From Niallia circulans (GTDB lineage: Bacteria > Bacillota > Bacilli > Bacillales > Cytobacillaceae), in NCBI RefSeq assembly GCF_003726095.1, contig NZ_CP026031.1, positions 930,001-994,000 of the forward strand: a stretch of DNA of 64,000 nucleotides, read 5' to 3'. Every line of letters begins with the position of its first letter. Position 1 is the stretch's first letter. Shown here in pieces: positions 25,652-35,308 of this stretch. Below the pieces are notes generated by a model. That model worked only from the letters and a program-made list of their open reading frames with translations. It was not told the DNA's origin and searched no databases. Made by a program: the position numbers and the translations under genes.

Positions 25652-28600
25652 ATGCAAAAAGGAATTAGTGTTTTTTTATTCACTTTCATGATAATTAGTT
25701 TCGTTCTCCCTGCTCGTAACATCACAGCTGAAGAAACGATAAACGAGAATTTGATCCAGAATGGTGGGTTTGAGACGGTAACGAGTAATAGTTCTTGGGC
25801 AAATAGTGAGGGGCCAGGAAAATGGAGCACCTGGATTCCAAGTGGTACCCCGGAGCTGCGAATGGACGATAGTGTATTTTACGAGGGTGAAAAATCTATT
25901 TCTATCAAAGCCACAGAAACTAGCAGAGCGGATGTTCTCCAAGATGTTTCTGTCAAGTCTGGCTTCACTTATCAATTATCTTTCTGGGTCAAAACAGAAA
26001 ATATTGAAGCCTCTGGTGGAGGTGTATTTGTCCGAACACAATATTTAGATAGTGCAAACAAAAAAATCAGCGATGGACCTTCTACTGAAAAATTAAAAGG
26101 TTCACAGGATTGGAACACAAAACGGCTTGGTTTAACGATTCCTAATAATGCAAGTAAAGTAAGAATAGAGTTATTTTTTGAAACAGCAAAAGGACAGGCT
26201 TGGTTTGATGAAGTGGCTTTGAAAGAATCAGATAAAACAGTAACGGATTTTTCGTTAAAGCAAAATGCCGTTAAGGTAGGAATAGGAGAGACAGTGACTT
26301 TGGAGCCTGTTTTTACACCGGCTGATGTGACAGACAAAACGGTAACTTGGACATCCTCCAACCCTGAAATTGCCTCTGTTAATAGCGCGGGCGTTGTTAC
26401 AGGCGCAGAGTCAGGAGCTGCGACTATTAAAGCAACATCAAAAGATGGCGGTTTTACGGCAGAATGTCTAATTAGTGTAGATTCTGTGGAGGACATTGGG
26501 TACTATGATGAGCTCCGATTAAGTTGGTTCCATAAACTTACAGGAAATGAGCTTTATAATCCGGCTGATCAGGATGCAGCCGCCTATATGAGTGGCTTAG
26601 AAAAGAAAGTTACAAATAAGGATGGAACAGGTATATGGGATATGATGAATAAAATGGAGAATCGAAATTCCTTGTGGGCAGATAATGAAAGTACAACTAA
26701 TTCAGCTCAAATTACTACCTCCTATCAACGCTTAAAGGATATGGCTCTTGCTTATTCAAGTAAAGGTTCAGCATTGTTTCGCAATCAAGCTTTAAAGACT
26801 GATATTATTATTGGATTAGATTGGTTGCATAATAATCGATACAATGCTGATAAAGAAGAATACGGTAATTGGTGGGACTGGGAAATTGGAATTCCCCAAA
26901 CGTTGAACGATATTATGGTGTTAATGTATAACGATTTATCATCGCTTCAAATTAATAATTATATTAAAGCAATTGACAGGTTTGTTCCTGATCCTACGAA
27001 ACGGGTTTCACTTGGTGACCCAAACTTCCGTGAAACAGGCGCAAACCTTTTGGATAAGGCTTTAGTTGTTTCTCTTCGCGGTATTATCGAAAAAAATAGC
27101 GGAAAGGTACTGAAAGGGCGTGATTCCATTAGTAAAGAATATATCTATGTTAACAGCGGGGACGGTGTATACAGAGACGGTTCACTTGTTCAACACTTTA
27201 ATGTTGCATACACAGGGGGATATGGAGCAACATGGGTCGGCCGAACAGCTGATATGTTGTATTTATTAAAAGATTCACCATGGGAGGTCAAGGATTCAAA
27301 CGTTGACAACGTATTTAACTGGGTGAGCGATTCGTTTGAACCACTTATTTATAAAGGCGCCATGATGGACATGGTGTCAGGCAGAGGTGTTTCGAGGCAG
27401 AGCACCAATGATCATGCAACAGGCAGATCGACGATTTTGAGTTTGCTTCGGTTAGCAGATGCAGCTCCACAAGAACATGCATTGTCCATTAAACAAATGG
27501 TCAAAGAGTGGATTCAAACAGATACGACCTTTAGCAATTATGTTAATGGTTTATCCATTTATCAAATCCATCTTGTCCATACACTGGTGAATGACACAAC
27601 GATCGAACCGAGGGGTGAGTTAATCAAGAATCAAGTGTTTGCAGGCATGGACCGTGTTGTTCATTTGCGTCCTGATTTTGGTTTTGGAATCAGTATGTTT
27701 TCTGATAGAATTTCAGGTTTCGAATATGGCAATGGAGAAAATAAAAAAGGCTGGTACACAGGGGCTGGTGCTACATATTTATATAACAATGATTTAAAGC
27801 AATTCAGCAATGATTACTGGCCAACTGTGGACAGCTATCGATTACCAGGAACAACAACCGATCAATCGAAAGGAACTTTAAAAGATTGGGAAAGCTACTA
27901 TAACCCAAGGTCATGGGTTGGCGGTTCTAATCTGGATGATCTTTATGGTGCAGCAGGAATGGATTTTTCCCTTGAGAAGTTAACGGGAAGTTCATTAAAA
28001 GGAAAAAAATCATGGTTTATGTTTGATGATGAAATTGTGGCATTAGGTGCAGCTATTAATAGCACGGGAGAATCTGAAGTAGAAACAATTGTTGAAAATC
28101 GACAATTAAATGCCAACGGTAATAATAAGCTGCTGATCAATGGAGAAGAAAAGATAAAAGAACTTGGTGATTCAGAGGTCTTAAACGATGTTCAATGGGC
28201 TCATTTAGAGAAAAATGTTCAAGGATCAGATATAGGCTATTATTTTCCCAATTCACCTAGTCTCCGTGGTTTACGGGAATCAAGAACAGGATCTTGGAAT
28301 GAAATTAATAGTGGAGGATCTACCGAATCCATTACAAGAAATTATTTAAGTTTAGCCTTTGACCATGGCAAACAGCCTGTAGATGAAACTTACTCCTATG
28401 TTCTTTTACCTAATAAGGATGTGGAACAAACAAAAAATTACAGCGAGAAACCTGATGTTACTATTCTTGCCAATACAGCATCTGTTCAGGCAGTTAGAGA
28501 GGAAACACTTAAGCTAACAGCAGCAAACTTTTATCAAAAAGACACAGTAGGTTTCATTAAAGCAGGGAGCGCTGCATCTGTAATGGTAAAAGAAGAGAAA

Positions 28601-29299
28601 AATGGCTTGACACTTTCCGTCTCAGATCCGACACAAAAACAGGATAAAATCGTAATCGAGATGAATAAAACAGGACTAGAAGTAGATAAGAAAGATGATA
28701 AAATAAAAGTTCTGCAGAATTCCCCAACCATTCAGGTGGAAGTGAATGTGGCCAATTCGATTGGCAAAACACATTCTATTCAATTTATCGATAAAGAATC
28801 TCCAACTATATCAGCGCCAGAAGCGGAGGATATTTATCGAACCGACACCGTCAATTTAGCATTTGCGATGTCTGATTCTTATAGCGATATAGCAAGTAAA
28901 GAGTTTTACTTAGATGATGTGGCTGTAAGCAACCCGATAGAAATCAAACCGTATTCTCTATCTTTAGGAGAACATACCATTAAGGTACTCGCTACCGATC
29001 AGGCTGGAAATGTGGCTGAAGAAATATATCAGCTAAACGTTATAATGGATATCAATCATTTAAGGGAAGCGATTAATTATGGAAGAGACAAAGAATGGAT
29101 AAATAATGAGATCGCTAATAATCTACATGTAAAGATTAACCATATTATTCAAAAGGAAAAGATGAATAACAAACAAATCAGGAATAATTTACATGCCATG
29201 ACAAAATTAATTCAAGCACAATCCGGTAAAAAGATCGATGAATCCTTTGCCAACTTACTGTTGGAGGATATATTTAATTTACTTACCTTATATCAATAA
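25652..29299 (+). CDS. secreted polysaccharide lyase family 8 (hyaluronate/chondroitin lyase type)
   Basis: 1215-residue exported lyase that cleaves uronic-acid polysaccharides by beta-elimination, giving unsaturated disaccharides. Order: signal peptide (about 1-27), CBM4/9-like carbohydrate-binding domain (about 30-195, NLIQNGGFE), bacterial Ig-like Big2 domain (about 199-280, TWTSSNPEIASVN), PL8 alpha-toroid and beta domains (about 283-1060), an Ig-like segment, and a C-terminal helical FIMAH-like domain (about 1133-1215). Catalytic elements: NWWDWEIG, the His in DGSLVQHF, the Tyr in AYTGGYG and Arg in SGRGVSRQ. GGAGG lies 8 nt before ATG 25652. Substrate (hyaluronan, chondroitin or xanthan) is not decided by sequence alone; GH88 nearby favours a glycosaminoglycan. 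Confidence 0.92.
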   Translation: MQKGISVFLFTFMIISFVLPARNITAEETINENLIQNGGFETVTSNSSWANSEGPGKWSTWIPSGTPELRMDDSVFYEGEKSISIKATETSRADVLQDVSVKSGFTYQLSFWVKTENIEASGGGVFVRTQYLDSANKKISDGPSTEKLKGSQDWNTKRLGLTIPNNASKVRIELFFETAKGQAWFDEVALKESDKTVTDFSLKQNAVKVGIGETVTLEPVFTPADVTDKTVTWTSSNPEIASVNSAGVVTGAESGAATIKATSKDGGFTAECLISVDSVEDIGYYDELRLSWFHKLTGNELYNPADQDAAAYMSGLEKKVTNKDGTGIWDMMNKMENRNSLWADNESTTNSAQITTSYQRLKDMALAYSSKGSALFRNQALKTDIIIGLDWLHNNRYNADKEEYGNWWDWEIGIPQTLNDIMVLMYNDLSSLQINNYIKAIDRFVPDPTKRVSLGDPNFRETGANLLDKALVVSLRGIIEKNSGKVLKGRDSISKEYIYVNSGDGVYRDGSLVQHFNVAYTGGYGATWVGRTADMLYLLKDSPWEVKDSNVDNVFNWVSDSFEPLIYKGAMMDMVSGRGVSRQSTNDHATGRSTILSLLRLADAAPQEHALSIKQMVKEWIQTDTTFSNYVNGLSIYQIHLVHTLVNDTTIEPRGELIKNQVFAGMDRVVHLRPDFGFGISMFSDRISGFEYGNGENKKGWYTGAGATYLYNNDLKQFSNDYWPTVDSYRLPGTTTDQSKGTLKDWESYYNPRSWVGGSNLDDLYGAAGMDFSLEKLTGSSLKGKKSWFMFDDEIVALGAAINSTGESEVETIVENRQLNANGNNKLLINGEEKIKELGDSEVLNDVQWAHLEKNVQGSDIGYYFPNSPSLRGLRESRTGSWNEINSGGSTESITRNYLSLAFDHGKQPVDETYSYVLLPNKDVEQTKNYSEKPDVTILANTASVQAVREETLKLTAANFYQKDTVGFIKAGSAASVMVKEEKNGLTLSVSDPTQKQDKIVIEMNKTGLEVDKKDDKIKVLQNSPTIQVEVNVANSIGKTHSIQFIDKESPTISAPEAEDIYRTDTVNLAFAMSDSYSDIASKEFYLDDVAVSNPIEIKPYSLSLGEHTIKVLATDQAGNVAEEIYQLNVIMDINHLREAINYGRDKEWINNEIANNLHVKINHIIQKEKMNNKQIRNNLHAMTKLIQAQSGKKIDESFANLLLEDIFNLLTLYQ

Positions 29300-29513
29300 A
29301 ACATATATGTGAATAAGCATGGATATCTTTATAGTTATGGAAGAGACGGTATTTGATGATATTATAATCCCTAATTTACTTACTTGTTGTAATCGTTTTC
29401 GTTATATAGATGAAAGTGAAATTATCAATATTCTTCTCTTATGTTGGAAAAGCTATGGAAGTGCGAACGGACGCACTAACTATAGAGTTACTAAACATGA
29501 AGGAGGATTATTG

Positions 29514-30026
29514 ATGGGGATTTTATCTGGAAATCCAAAGGAAGAGCCGTTACACTATGGGGAAGTTTTTGATATTTGGGCATCGCAACTAGTCGGAAAT
29601 AGTATGACAGCAGGCTATCAAACGATGTTGAATCATGCTGGTGATGGGGATTTAAAGAAGTTATTAGTCGAAGTTATTGAAACTTGCAAAGAAGAAAAAA
29701 AACAGCTGGAAGAGCTTTTAAAAGAAAATGGTGTCGGTTTACCACCGGCTGCACCCGAACCTCCTGATGCTTGTTTAGAGGATATTCCAGTCGGTGCAAG
29801 AATACCAGATCCTGCAATAGCCGCAACACTTTCTGCTGATATTGCTGCAGGTTTAGTAACTTGCAGTCAAATAATTGGTAAATCCATCAGAGAAGACGTT
29901 GCTGCTATGTATGGTCAATTTCATACCAAAAAGGCAGCTCTTGGAGCAAAAGTTCTTCGCTTAAATAAAGAAAAAGGCTGGCTTATCCCACCGCCATTAC
30001 ATCTTAATAAACATGGTGATTGTTAA
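29514..30026 (+). CDS. DUF3231 family protein
   Basis: 170-residue helical protein with the DUF3231 pattern (HYGEVFDIWASQLVGNSMTAGYQTMLNHAGD, shown here in parts) and a C-terminal KKAALGAKVLRLNKEKGWLI. Many relatives have two tandem copies; this is a single-copy form. The fold is ferritin-like by family, with unknown function. ATG 29514 has AAGGAGG 8 nt upstream; the longer upstream frame is not needed. It is closed by a terminator at 30032. Confidence 0.8.
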   Translation: MGILSGNPKEEPLHYGEVFDIWASQLVGNSMTAGYQTMLNHAGDGDLKKLLVEVIETCKEEKKQLEELLKENGVGLPPAAPEPPDACLEDIPVGARIPDPAIAATLSADIAAGLVTCSQIIGKSIREDVAAMYGQFHTKKAALGAKVLRLNKEKGWLIPPPLHLNKHGDC

Positions 30027-30031
30027 TTCTC

Positions 30032-30060
30032 AAACACGGTTAATACTAGCCGTGTTTTTT
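30032..30060 (+). terminator. terminator after DUF3231 gene
   Basis: AACACGG pairs with CCGTGTT; TTTT follows. Confidence 0.75.
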
Positions 30061-30212
30061 GTTTTGCTAGCTAACGAGCTATTCACAAAATTGATGCTTT
30101 AGATCGATGAGAGAATTGTAAATACATAAAAGATAGTAGTGTTTAATAATATAGTCTCTGTTTTGTTAATTGTGGTATCCTGAATTTAATAAATACAAGT
30201 GGGGTACTTAAA

Positions 30213-31174
30213 ATGACTGTTTCGACCATACTATCTGATATTGCTAATTTAAGTGACAAAGAAAAAAGTATATTTTAGATTTTTTAACTCGCCATTTACG
30301 CTTTCTGCTTCTCAGCACGGTGGATTAATTGACGAATTAAGAGAAAGAAAAATTTCTAGTGGCTTTCATTGTCGCCATTGTGTAAGCCTTTTTGGTAAAA
30401 GAAATGGTCGCCAACGTTACAAATGCAAAGACTGCTCAAAATTAAGCAACCACCTTACAAATTTGCCTATGTATAGAACCAAAAAAGCAGACAAATGGGT
30501 GAATTTTATTGAATGTATGTTGAAAGGTTTATCGTTACGAAAAACAGCTAAAATCGTTGGCATTACCCACGTTACTGTTTTTTTATTGGAGACATAAAGT
30601 TTTATCTTCATTAGTTAAAGAAGGGTTAGATTCATTTGAAGGAATTGTAGAAGTTGATGAGACCTATTTCTTGGAAAGTTCAAAAGGTCGAAATATTATT
30701 TCACGTCATAAGCACAGAAAACGGGGCGGATCCGCTACTAAAAGAGGAATATCCAATGAACATGTTTGTGTATTAGTAGCAAGAGACCGAAATAAGACTA
30801 CCCTATCTAGACAAGTTGGGTCAGGAAGGATTTTAACTGAACAAATCGATGGAATTCTTACACCCTATCTTCCTAGTGATACAGTGTTAATTTCCGATGC
30901 CCATAATTCATATAAATTTTATACTACTAAAAACGATATAGAGCACGTTGTTATCAATGGAAACAAGAATGAATATGTCAAAAAAGGCATTTACAATTTG
31001 AACAACATCAATAATTATCATTCTAGATTGAAGAAATGGATTAATCGATTTAATGGTGTATCAACAAAATATTTGCAGCTCTATTTAGTTTGGTTTCAGT
31101 TCCTTGATAATAGAAGAATGGAAAACGATTTAAGTAAGAAAAAATCAATGCTAATTATAGCTAGTGTGAACTGA
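30213..31174 (+). pseudogene. IS1595-family transposase, frameshifted
   Basis: DDE transposase of the ISXO2/IS1595 group, broken in several places. ATG 30213 begins MTVSTILSDIANLSDKEK and meets TAG at 30276. The frame then shifts to a zinc ribbon (CRHC, CKDC) and helix-turn-helix (LSLRKTAKIVGITHVTVF). At about 30585 a seven-T run forces another shift into the catalytic domain (VEVDETYFLESSKG, LISDAHNSYK, NNINNYHSRLKKW). With one T less, the two parts join as VTVFYWRHK. Clear terminal inverted repeats were not found. The element looks immobile. Confidence 0.85.
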
Positions 31175-31246
31175 ACCTTGGAAACTGCAAAGATGTTGAG
31201 ATTAAGAGAGATTGCTTTTTAATAGGTAGAGAGGAATTTTAAAAAT

Positions 31247-31657
31247 ATGAGAAATAAACAAATAAAGAAAATTGAAATACCGAAGTGGGGAAACTATTTG
31301 CGAGGGAGATGGCGTGAATGTTTTGCAAGTCATCTTTCAAAAGAGGAACAAAAAGAGATTTGGATGGATAATTTCCTCTGGCACTTATGTAGTTGGGAAA
31401 AGGTTAAGTGCCTTGAGAAGGATGAAGCAATAACAGCATTTCTTAATCAATCAAAGAATAAATGTACAATATTTTATCAATTTATTGACGATGCTTACCT
31501 TCTTGAAAATGGAGACACTCTTTCAATCAATGAACTACCATATATCGAACGCCACATGTACTATAGTGACATTTATGTAATGGATTGGAATTACAAATGG
31601 ACATTTATTATGACGCATGAAACTGAATGTGGTCCATATTTTATTCAGAGAGATTAA
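31247..31657 (+). CDS. DUF4275 family protein
   Basis: 136-residue soluble protein matching DUF4275: a Trp-rich N-terminal region, FLWHLCSWEKVKC, DIYVMDWNYKWTFIMTHE and the final GPYF. Function is unknown. GAGAGGAA lies about 12 nt before ATG. An IS200-type element lies directly downstream, between this gene and a hairpin at 32367 that may be its original terminator. Confidence 0.8.
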   Translation: MRNKQIKKIEIPKWGNYLRGRWRECFASHLSKEEQKEIWMDNFLWHLCSWEKVKCLEKDEAITAFLNQSKNKCTIFYQFIDDAYLLENGDTLSINELPYIERHMYYSDIYVMDWNYKWTFIMTHETECGPYFIQRD

Positions 31658-31672
31658 TTTAAAAGTAAGTAT

Positions 31673-32345
31673 CCGCCGGTAGAACCGGCGGTTTTAATTT
31701 CGCCCTATAAGGGCACTTTACCAACGAAGCCCCTAAAGGGACCTCTAAATTGACCGCCAACCGTTTACTCTCCCTACTTATCTTTAAATGGATCGACGTA
31801 TTCTCGTTTGCTCATATTATCTCGCAAACGGTCCTCTGCTTCTTGCTCTCGTATATACTTTGCAATTGTTTTTTCGTTTAATCCAACCGTACTTACGTAA
31901 TATCCTTTCGCCCAAAACGTTCGATTTCCATGATTATATTTTAAATTTGCATGTCTATCATGGATCATCAATGAACTTTTACCTTTTAAATATCCCATGA
32001 AATACGAAACAGACATTTTCGGTGGTATTTTTACCAGCATGTGTATATGATCTGGCATGGCATGTGCTTCCATTATTTCTACATCTTTCATTTCACATAG
32101 TTTTCTCAATATAGCACCTATATCTTTTCTTAATTTCCCATATACTACTTTCCTTCTGTATTTGGGAATAAATACGATATGATACTTACAATTCCATCTT
32201 GTATGTGATAAACTATTGTCGCTCGACATGAGCAGAACTCCTCTCGTTATTTGAAGTTGGTTTGACGGCCATCTTCTATTATAACGATTGGAGTTTTTTC
32301 TAATACGACTCTACAAGTTTTATTTTCACACAGGCAGAGCCTGTG
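31673..32345 (-). mobile_element. IS200/IS605-type element with subterminal hairpins
   Basis: The tnpA gene is flanked by two short hairpins: CCGCCGGT-AGA-ACCGGCGG (31673-31691) and CACAGGC-AGA-GCCTGTG (32329-32345). This is the layout of IS200-like elements, which move as single strands and recognise such hairpins. Further small GC hairpins (GCCCTATAAGGGC and CCCCTAAAGGG) lie between the left hairpin and tnpA. No tnpB is present. Exact ends are estimates. Confidence 0.75.
31774..32229 (-). CDS. tnpA: IS200/IS605 family transposase TnpA
   Basis: 151-residue HUH (Y1) transposase. The HUH motif is DHIHMLVKIPP and the C-terminal helix carries the tyrosine region GYYVSTVGLNEKTIAKYI. YHIVFIPKYRRKV near the N-terminus is diagnostic of the IS200 branch. 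The length is normal and the frame intact. GAGGAG lies 8 nt before ATG. Flanking hairpins are intact, so the element may still be active. Confidence 0.95.
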   Translation of the reverse strand: MSSDNSLSHTRWNCKYHIVFIPKYRRKVVYGKLRKDIGAILRKLCEMKDVEIMEAHAMPDHIHMLVKIPPKMSVSYFMGYLKGKSSLMIHDRHANLKYNHGNRTFWAKGYYVSTVGLNEKTIAKYIREQEAEDRLRDNMSKREYVDPFKDK

Positions 32346-32366
32346 GTTTAAAAAGAGTAAATTAAA

Positions 32367-32404
32367 ACAACTCGCCTTCCAAATGGAATTTAGCGAGTTT
32401 TTTA
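32367..32404 (+). terminator. terminator hairpin beyond the IS200 element
   Basis: AACTCGC pairs with GCGAGTT, TTTTT follows. It has no gene directly before it on the plus strand other than the DUF4275 gene on the far side of the IS. Confidence 0.65.
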
Positions 32405-32663
32405 TTTGATAATTTTAAAACAACCTTTATCTTTAACATAGCCTACTTTTTTTGAAGAAGAGGAAATGAATAAAAAAGGTTTATTATAATAATAAAAGAG
32501 AAAAGGAGTTTAATACCACGTATTTTCAAGTAGAGTTGTGTATCCGAAAGGCGTATTCATCTAATCTTTGAACAGACTAGAAAAAGTTACCGGTTGTTTC
32601 TGCTCTTAAAATATATAACAATGATATAGCAAGATAGCAGTCAACCAAACAGGGAGGAATATC

Positions 32664-33302
32664 ATGAAAAAAACTAAACTATTATTATCACTAACTATGA
32701 GTATCGCGATTATCATTTCTGTTATGGGTATGAATCCAACTGTTTTAAAAGCTCAGACAACTGGACATGATCCAGTAATTTATGTTCACGGAACTGGCGG
32801 CAACAGTACAAACTTTCTTGCAATAAAAAATTATTTACTTAAGCAAGGCTGGTCTTCTGATGAATTATTCGCTATTGAATTAATTGATAAAACAGGCAAC
32901 AGCTTGACGAATGCAAAGCAGCTTGAATCATATGTAGATAAAGTGTTAAAGGAAACTGGAAAAAATAAAGTGGATATTATCGCTCACAGTGCTGGTGGAA
33001 TCAATACCCTTAAGTATATCCAAAATACGGGCGGAACGAAGGTAAATGATGTGATTACATTGGGATCTCCCAACAAATTCATCACATCAAAAGCACCTGT
33101 AGGGGAAGATCCTAATCACAAAATCCTATACACTTCTATTTACAGCAAAAATGATTATTTAGTTCCTAATATGCTTTCAAAATTGGAAGGCGCTAAAAAC
33201 GTACAAATAAGCGGTGTTGGCCATTTGGGATTAGTTGTAAATAGTCAGGTAAATGAGTTAATTAAAGAAGGTTTAAATGGTGGAGGAAAAAACACCAATT
33301 AA
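32664..33302 (+). CDS. secreted lipase/esterase, LipA-like (family I.4)
   Basis: 212-residue exported alpha/beta hydrolase of the minimal Bacillus lipase group. Signal peptide about residues 1-31 (ending LKAQ). Oxyanion region YVHGTGGNSTNF; nucleophile Ser in IAHSAGGINT (AHSxG as in B. subtilis LipA); catalytic Asp in YSKNDYLVP and His in GVGHLGLV. It hydrolyses short- to medium-chain triacylglycerols or esters by family. GGGAGG lies 8 nt before ATG. Monocistronic, closed at 33315. Confidence 0.92.
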   Translation: MKKTKLLLSLTMSIAIIISVMGMNPTVLKAQTTGHDPVIYVHGTGGNSTNFLAIKNYLLKQGWSSDELFAIELIDKTGNSLTNAKQLESYVDKVLKETGKNKVDIIAHSAGGINTLKYIQNTGGTKVNDVITLGSPNKFITSKAPVGEDPNHKILYTSIYSKNDYLVPNMLSKLEGAKNVQISGVGHLGLVVNSQVNELIKEGLNGGGKNTN

Positions 33303-33314
33303 GATAAGAACAAT

Positions 33315-33358
33315 AAAGAGCCCTTTGATGTGTAGTATAAGCATGGAAGGGCTCTTTT
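33315..33358. terminator. terminator between lipase and csbD-like gene
   Basis: AAAGAGCCCTT pairs with AAGGGCTCTTT; TTTT follows. The convergent csbD-like gene ends just beyond, so it may serve both. Confidence 0.8.
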
Positions 33359-33376
33359 AGTATGTTTTTGTTTTGA

Positions 33377-33568
33377 TTACTTACGGTCTACATCCTCTTT
33401 AAATTTTCCTGCGGCTTCTTGCATTTTTCCTTTCAGTTTATCTTTTTTACCATCAGCTTGCATGCTTGTATCGCCTTTTGCATTACCAAGCTGGTCTTTT
33501 ACTTCGCCTTTTACTTTCGATACGCCACTTTTAACTTTATCCGCTATACTATGTTTATTTTCTGCCAT
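33377..33568 (-). CDS. CsbD family stress protein
   Basis: 63-residue, highly charged CsbD-like protein (ADKVKSGVSKVKGEVKDQLG, KLKGKMQEAAGKFKEDV), a general-stress family induced through SigB in B. subtilis. AAGGAG lies 8 nt before ATG. A GTTTAA-N14-GGGTAC element upstream (33605-33630) agrees with SigB control. Confidence 0.88.
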   Translation of the reverse strand: MAENKHSIADKVKSGVSKVKGEVKDQLGNAKGDTSMQADGKKDKLKGKMQEAAGKFKEDVDRK

Positions 33569-33604
33569 GATTCAACACTCCTTATTTCAGGTTATGTTTA
33601 ATTT

Positions 33605-33630
33605 GTACCCTGTTGTTTTTTTCGTTAAAC
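33605..33630 (-). promoter_or_regulatory. SigB-type promoter of csbD-like gene
   Basis: On the minus strand GTTTAA and GGGTAC are 14 nt apart, matching the SigB consensus (GTTTAA, GGGTAT) at 11 of 12 positions. It is 37 nt before the start codon. Confidence 0.75.
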
Positions 33631-33876
33631 GTTTGTTTGATTAATTTAGCGATAAAGGTATAGCCTATATAGATGCTCAACAAATTCCAACATCAATTAT
33701 ACAAAAACGCTCATAAACACATCCTCTGAAACATGATTTTTCGAGGGGAGTGGTGACCAAATTTGAAAATTGCTTGAATTCAAATGATTTGATTTTTATT
33801 TTATAGTTTATTAATATAATAAAGTGACAAAAAACTGATTTTTCAGTAATAATTTATTACAAGAGGTGTTTATTCA

Positions 33877-34653
33877 ATGAGTAAAGTTGCAGTTATTACA
33901 GGTTCAGCCGGTGGTTTAGGGCGTGGTATTGCAGAGCGTTTACTTAAAGATGGTTTCAAAGTAGTAATACATGACATCAATCAAGAGTTATTGAATGCCA
34001 CTCTGGAAGAAATGAAATCTCAAAATGCTGATGTAATTGGTGTTGTGGGAGATGTTTCAAAACGAGAAGATCAGTTTAATCTTGTCCAAAAAGCAGTAGA
34101 CGCATTTGGACGTTTAGATGTATTTGTAAACAATGCAGGTATTGATGCAGTTAAACCTTTCTTAGAAATTGAAGAAAATGAATTAAACCGCCTATTTAAC
34201 ATCAATGTAAATGGTGTAGTTTTTGGTACACAAGCTGCTGCTAAACAATTTATAGCGCAAGGGTCAAAAGGTAAAGTCATAAACGCTTGCAGTATAGCAG
34301 GTCATGAATCTTTTGAAATGTTAGGTACTTATTCTGCTACAAAACATGCAGTACGTTCATTTACACATTCTGCTGCGAAAGAACTTGCCAAATATCAAAT
34401 TACAGTTAATGCTTATTGTCCAGGGATTGCGAAAACAAAAATGTGGGATCGAATTGATGAAGAAATGGTACGTTATAGTAATGGTGCTTTACAACCAGGT
34501 GAAGCATTTGCTCAGTATAGCGCAGATATTGCATTACAACGTTACCAAACACCAAGAGATGTAGCAAACTTAGTATCATTTTTAGCTTCTGATGATGCCG
34601 ATTATATTACAGGACAAGCAATCTTAACAGATGGTGGCTTAGTTTATCGTTAA
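33877..34653 (+). CDS. acetoin/diacetyl reductase-like SDR
   Basis: 258-residue SDR close in pattern to (S)-acetoin-forming diacetyl reductase/2,3-butanediol dehydrogenase: [31 protein letters not shown], catalytic Ser in [42 protein letters not shown] and the end [16 protein letters not shown]. It would use NADH to reduce diacetyl or acetoin in overflow metabolism. The Gly-rich loop reads SAGGLG where GGAQGIG is more usual, so another alpha-hydroxyketone is possible. AGAGGTG lies 9 nt before ATG. Single gene. Confidence 0.8.
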   Translation: MSKVAVITGSAGGLGRGIAERLLKDGFKVVIHDINQELLNATLEEMKSQNADVIGVVGDVSKREDQFNLVQKAVDAFGRLDVFVNNAGIDAVKPFLEIEENELNRLFNINVNGVVFGTQAAAKQFIAQGSKGKVINACSIAGHESFEMLGTYSATKHAVRSFTHSAAKELAKYQITVNAYCPGIAKTKMWDRIDEEMVRYSNGALQPGEAFAQYSADIALQRYQTPRDVANLVSFLASDDADYITGQAILTDGGLVYR

Positions 34654-35308
34654 TTTTCTAAAGTTTGATTAGATAACTTTTAGAGAGGCTGCTGTTTGTA
34701 AATGCAGACAGCAGCTTCAAAATTCATTGTCCAGCTGTTTTCTACTTATTCTTTCTATACTCGTTATTATCGATACTATTCTTTTCAAACGGTTGTCTAC
34801 CTTCTAATTATTAGCGCGCAGAAATAGTCTATTTATCGTAACCTAAATTGGCGCCTTTCTAGATAATATTAATAGAGCCATAAACCGTTCCATTATCCTC
34901 CAATAAAATCTTCATTTTATCTCGTTTTCTATTACAACTACAAAATAGATTAGAAGAAAAGGAATTTAGCCCCAAAAAAGCCAATCCACCAATCAATTTT
35001 CTCGTATCCGTATTTTCTTCTCACCAAAGATTCAATCAACAGTCACTTTATTTAATCTTGCGTTATCAGTATCTTTATCAGGAGAAAAAGTGAATTAAAT
35101 CCAAGAATAAACATTTTCCTCCGCTATCCCAAACCATTGTCAGAGTAAAACATTGTTTTATGAATCAAAGACATGTATAAAACTCCTTTTCTATCATTTA
35201 AACAGTTATTTATTAGCGAAAAAGGAAGAAATATGGGAATCTATGTTAAAATGAATAGGGAAGGTTAAACTTTTCGGAAAAGACATAAAGAGATTGGAGT
35301 TTTAAAAA
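34654..35308 (+). other. intergenic, no recognised gene
   Basis: 655 nt without a supported gene. A GC hairpin (GCTGCTGT and ACAGCAGC, 34687-34712) may weakly end the SDR transcript; it lacks a T-run. The rest is AT-rich with frequent stops in all frames. Confidence 0.5.
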
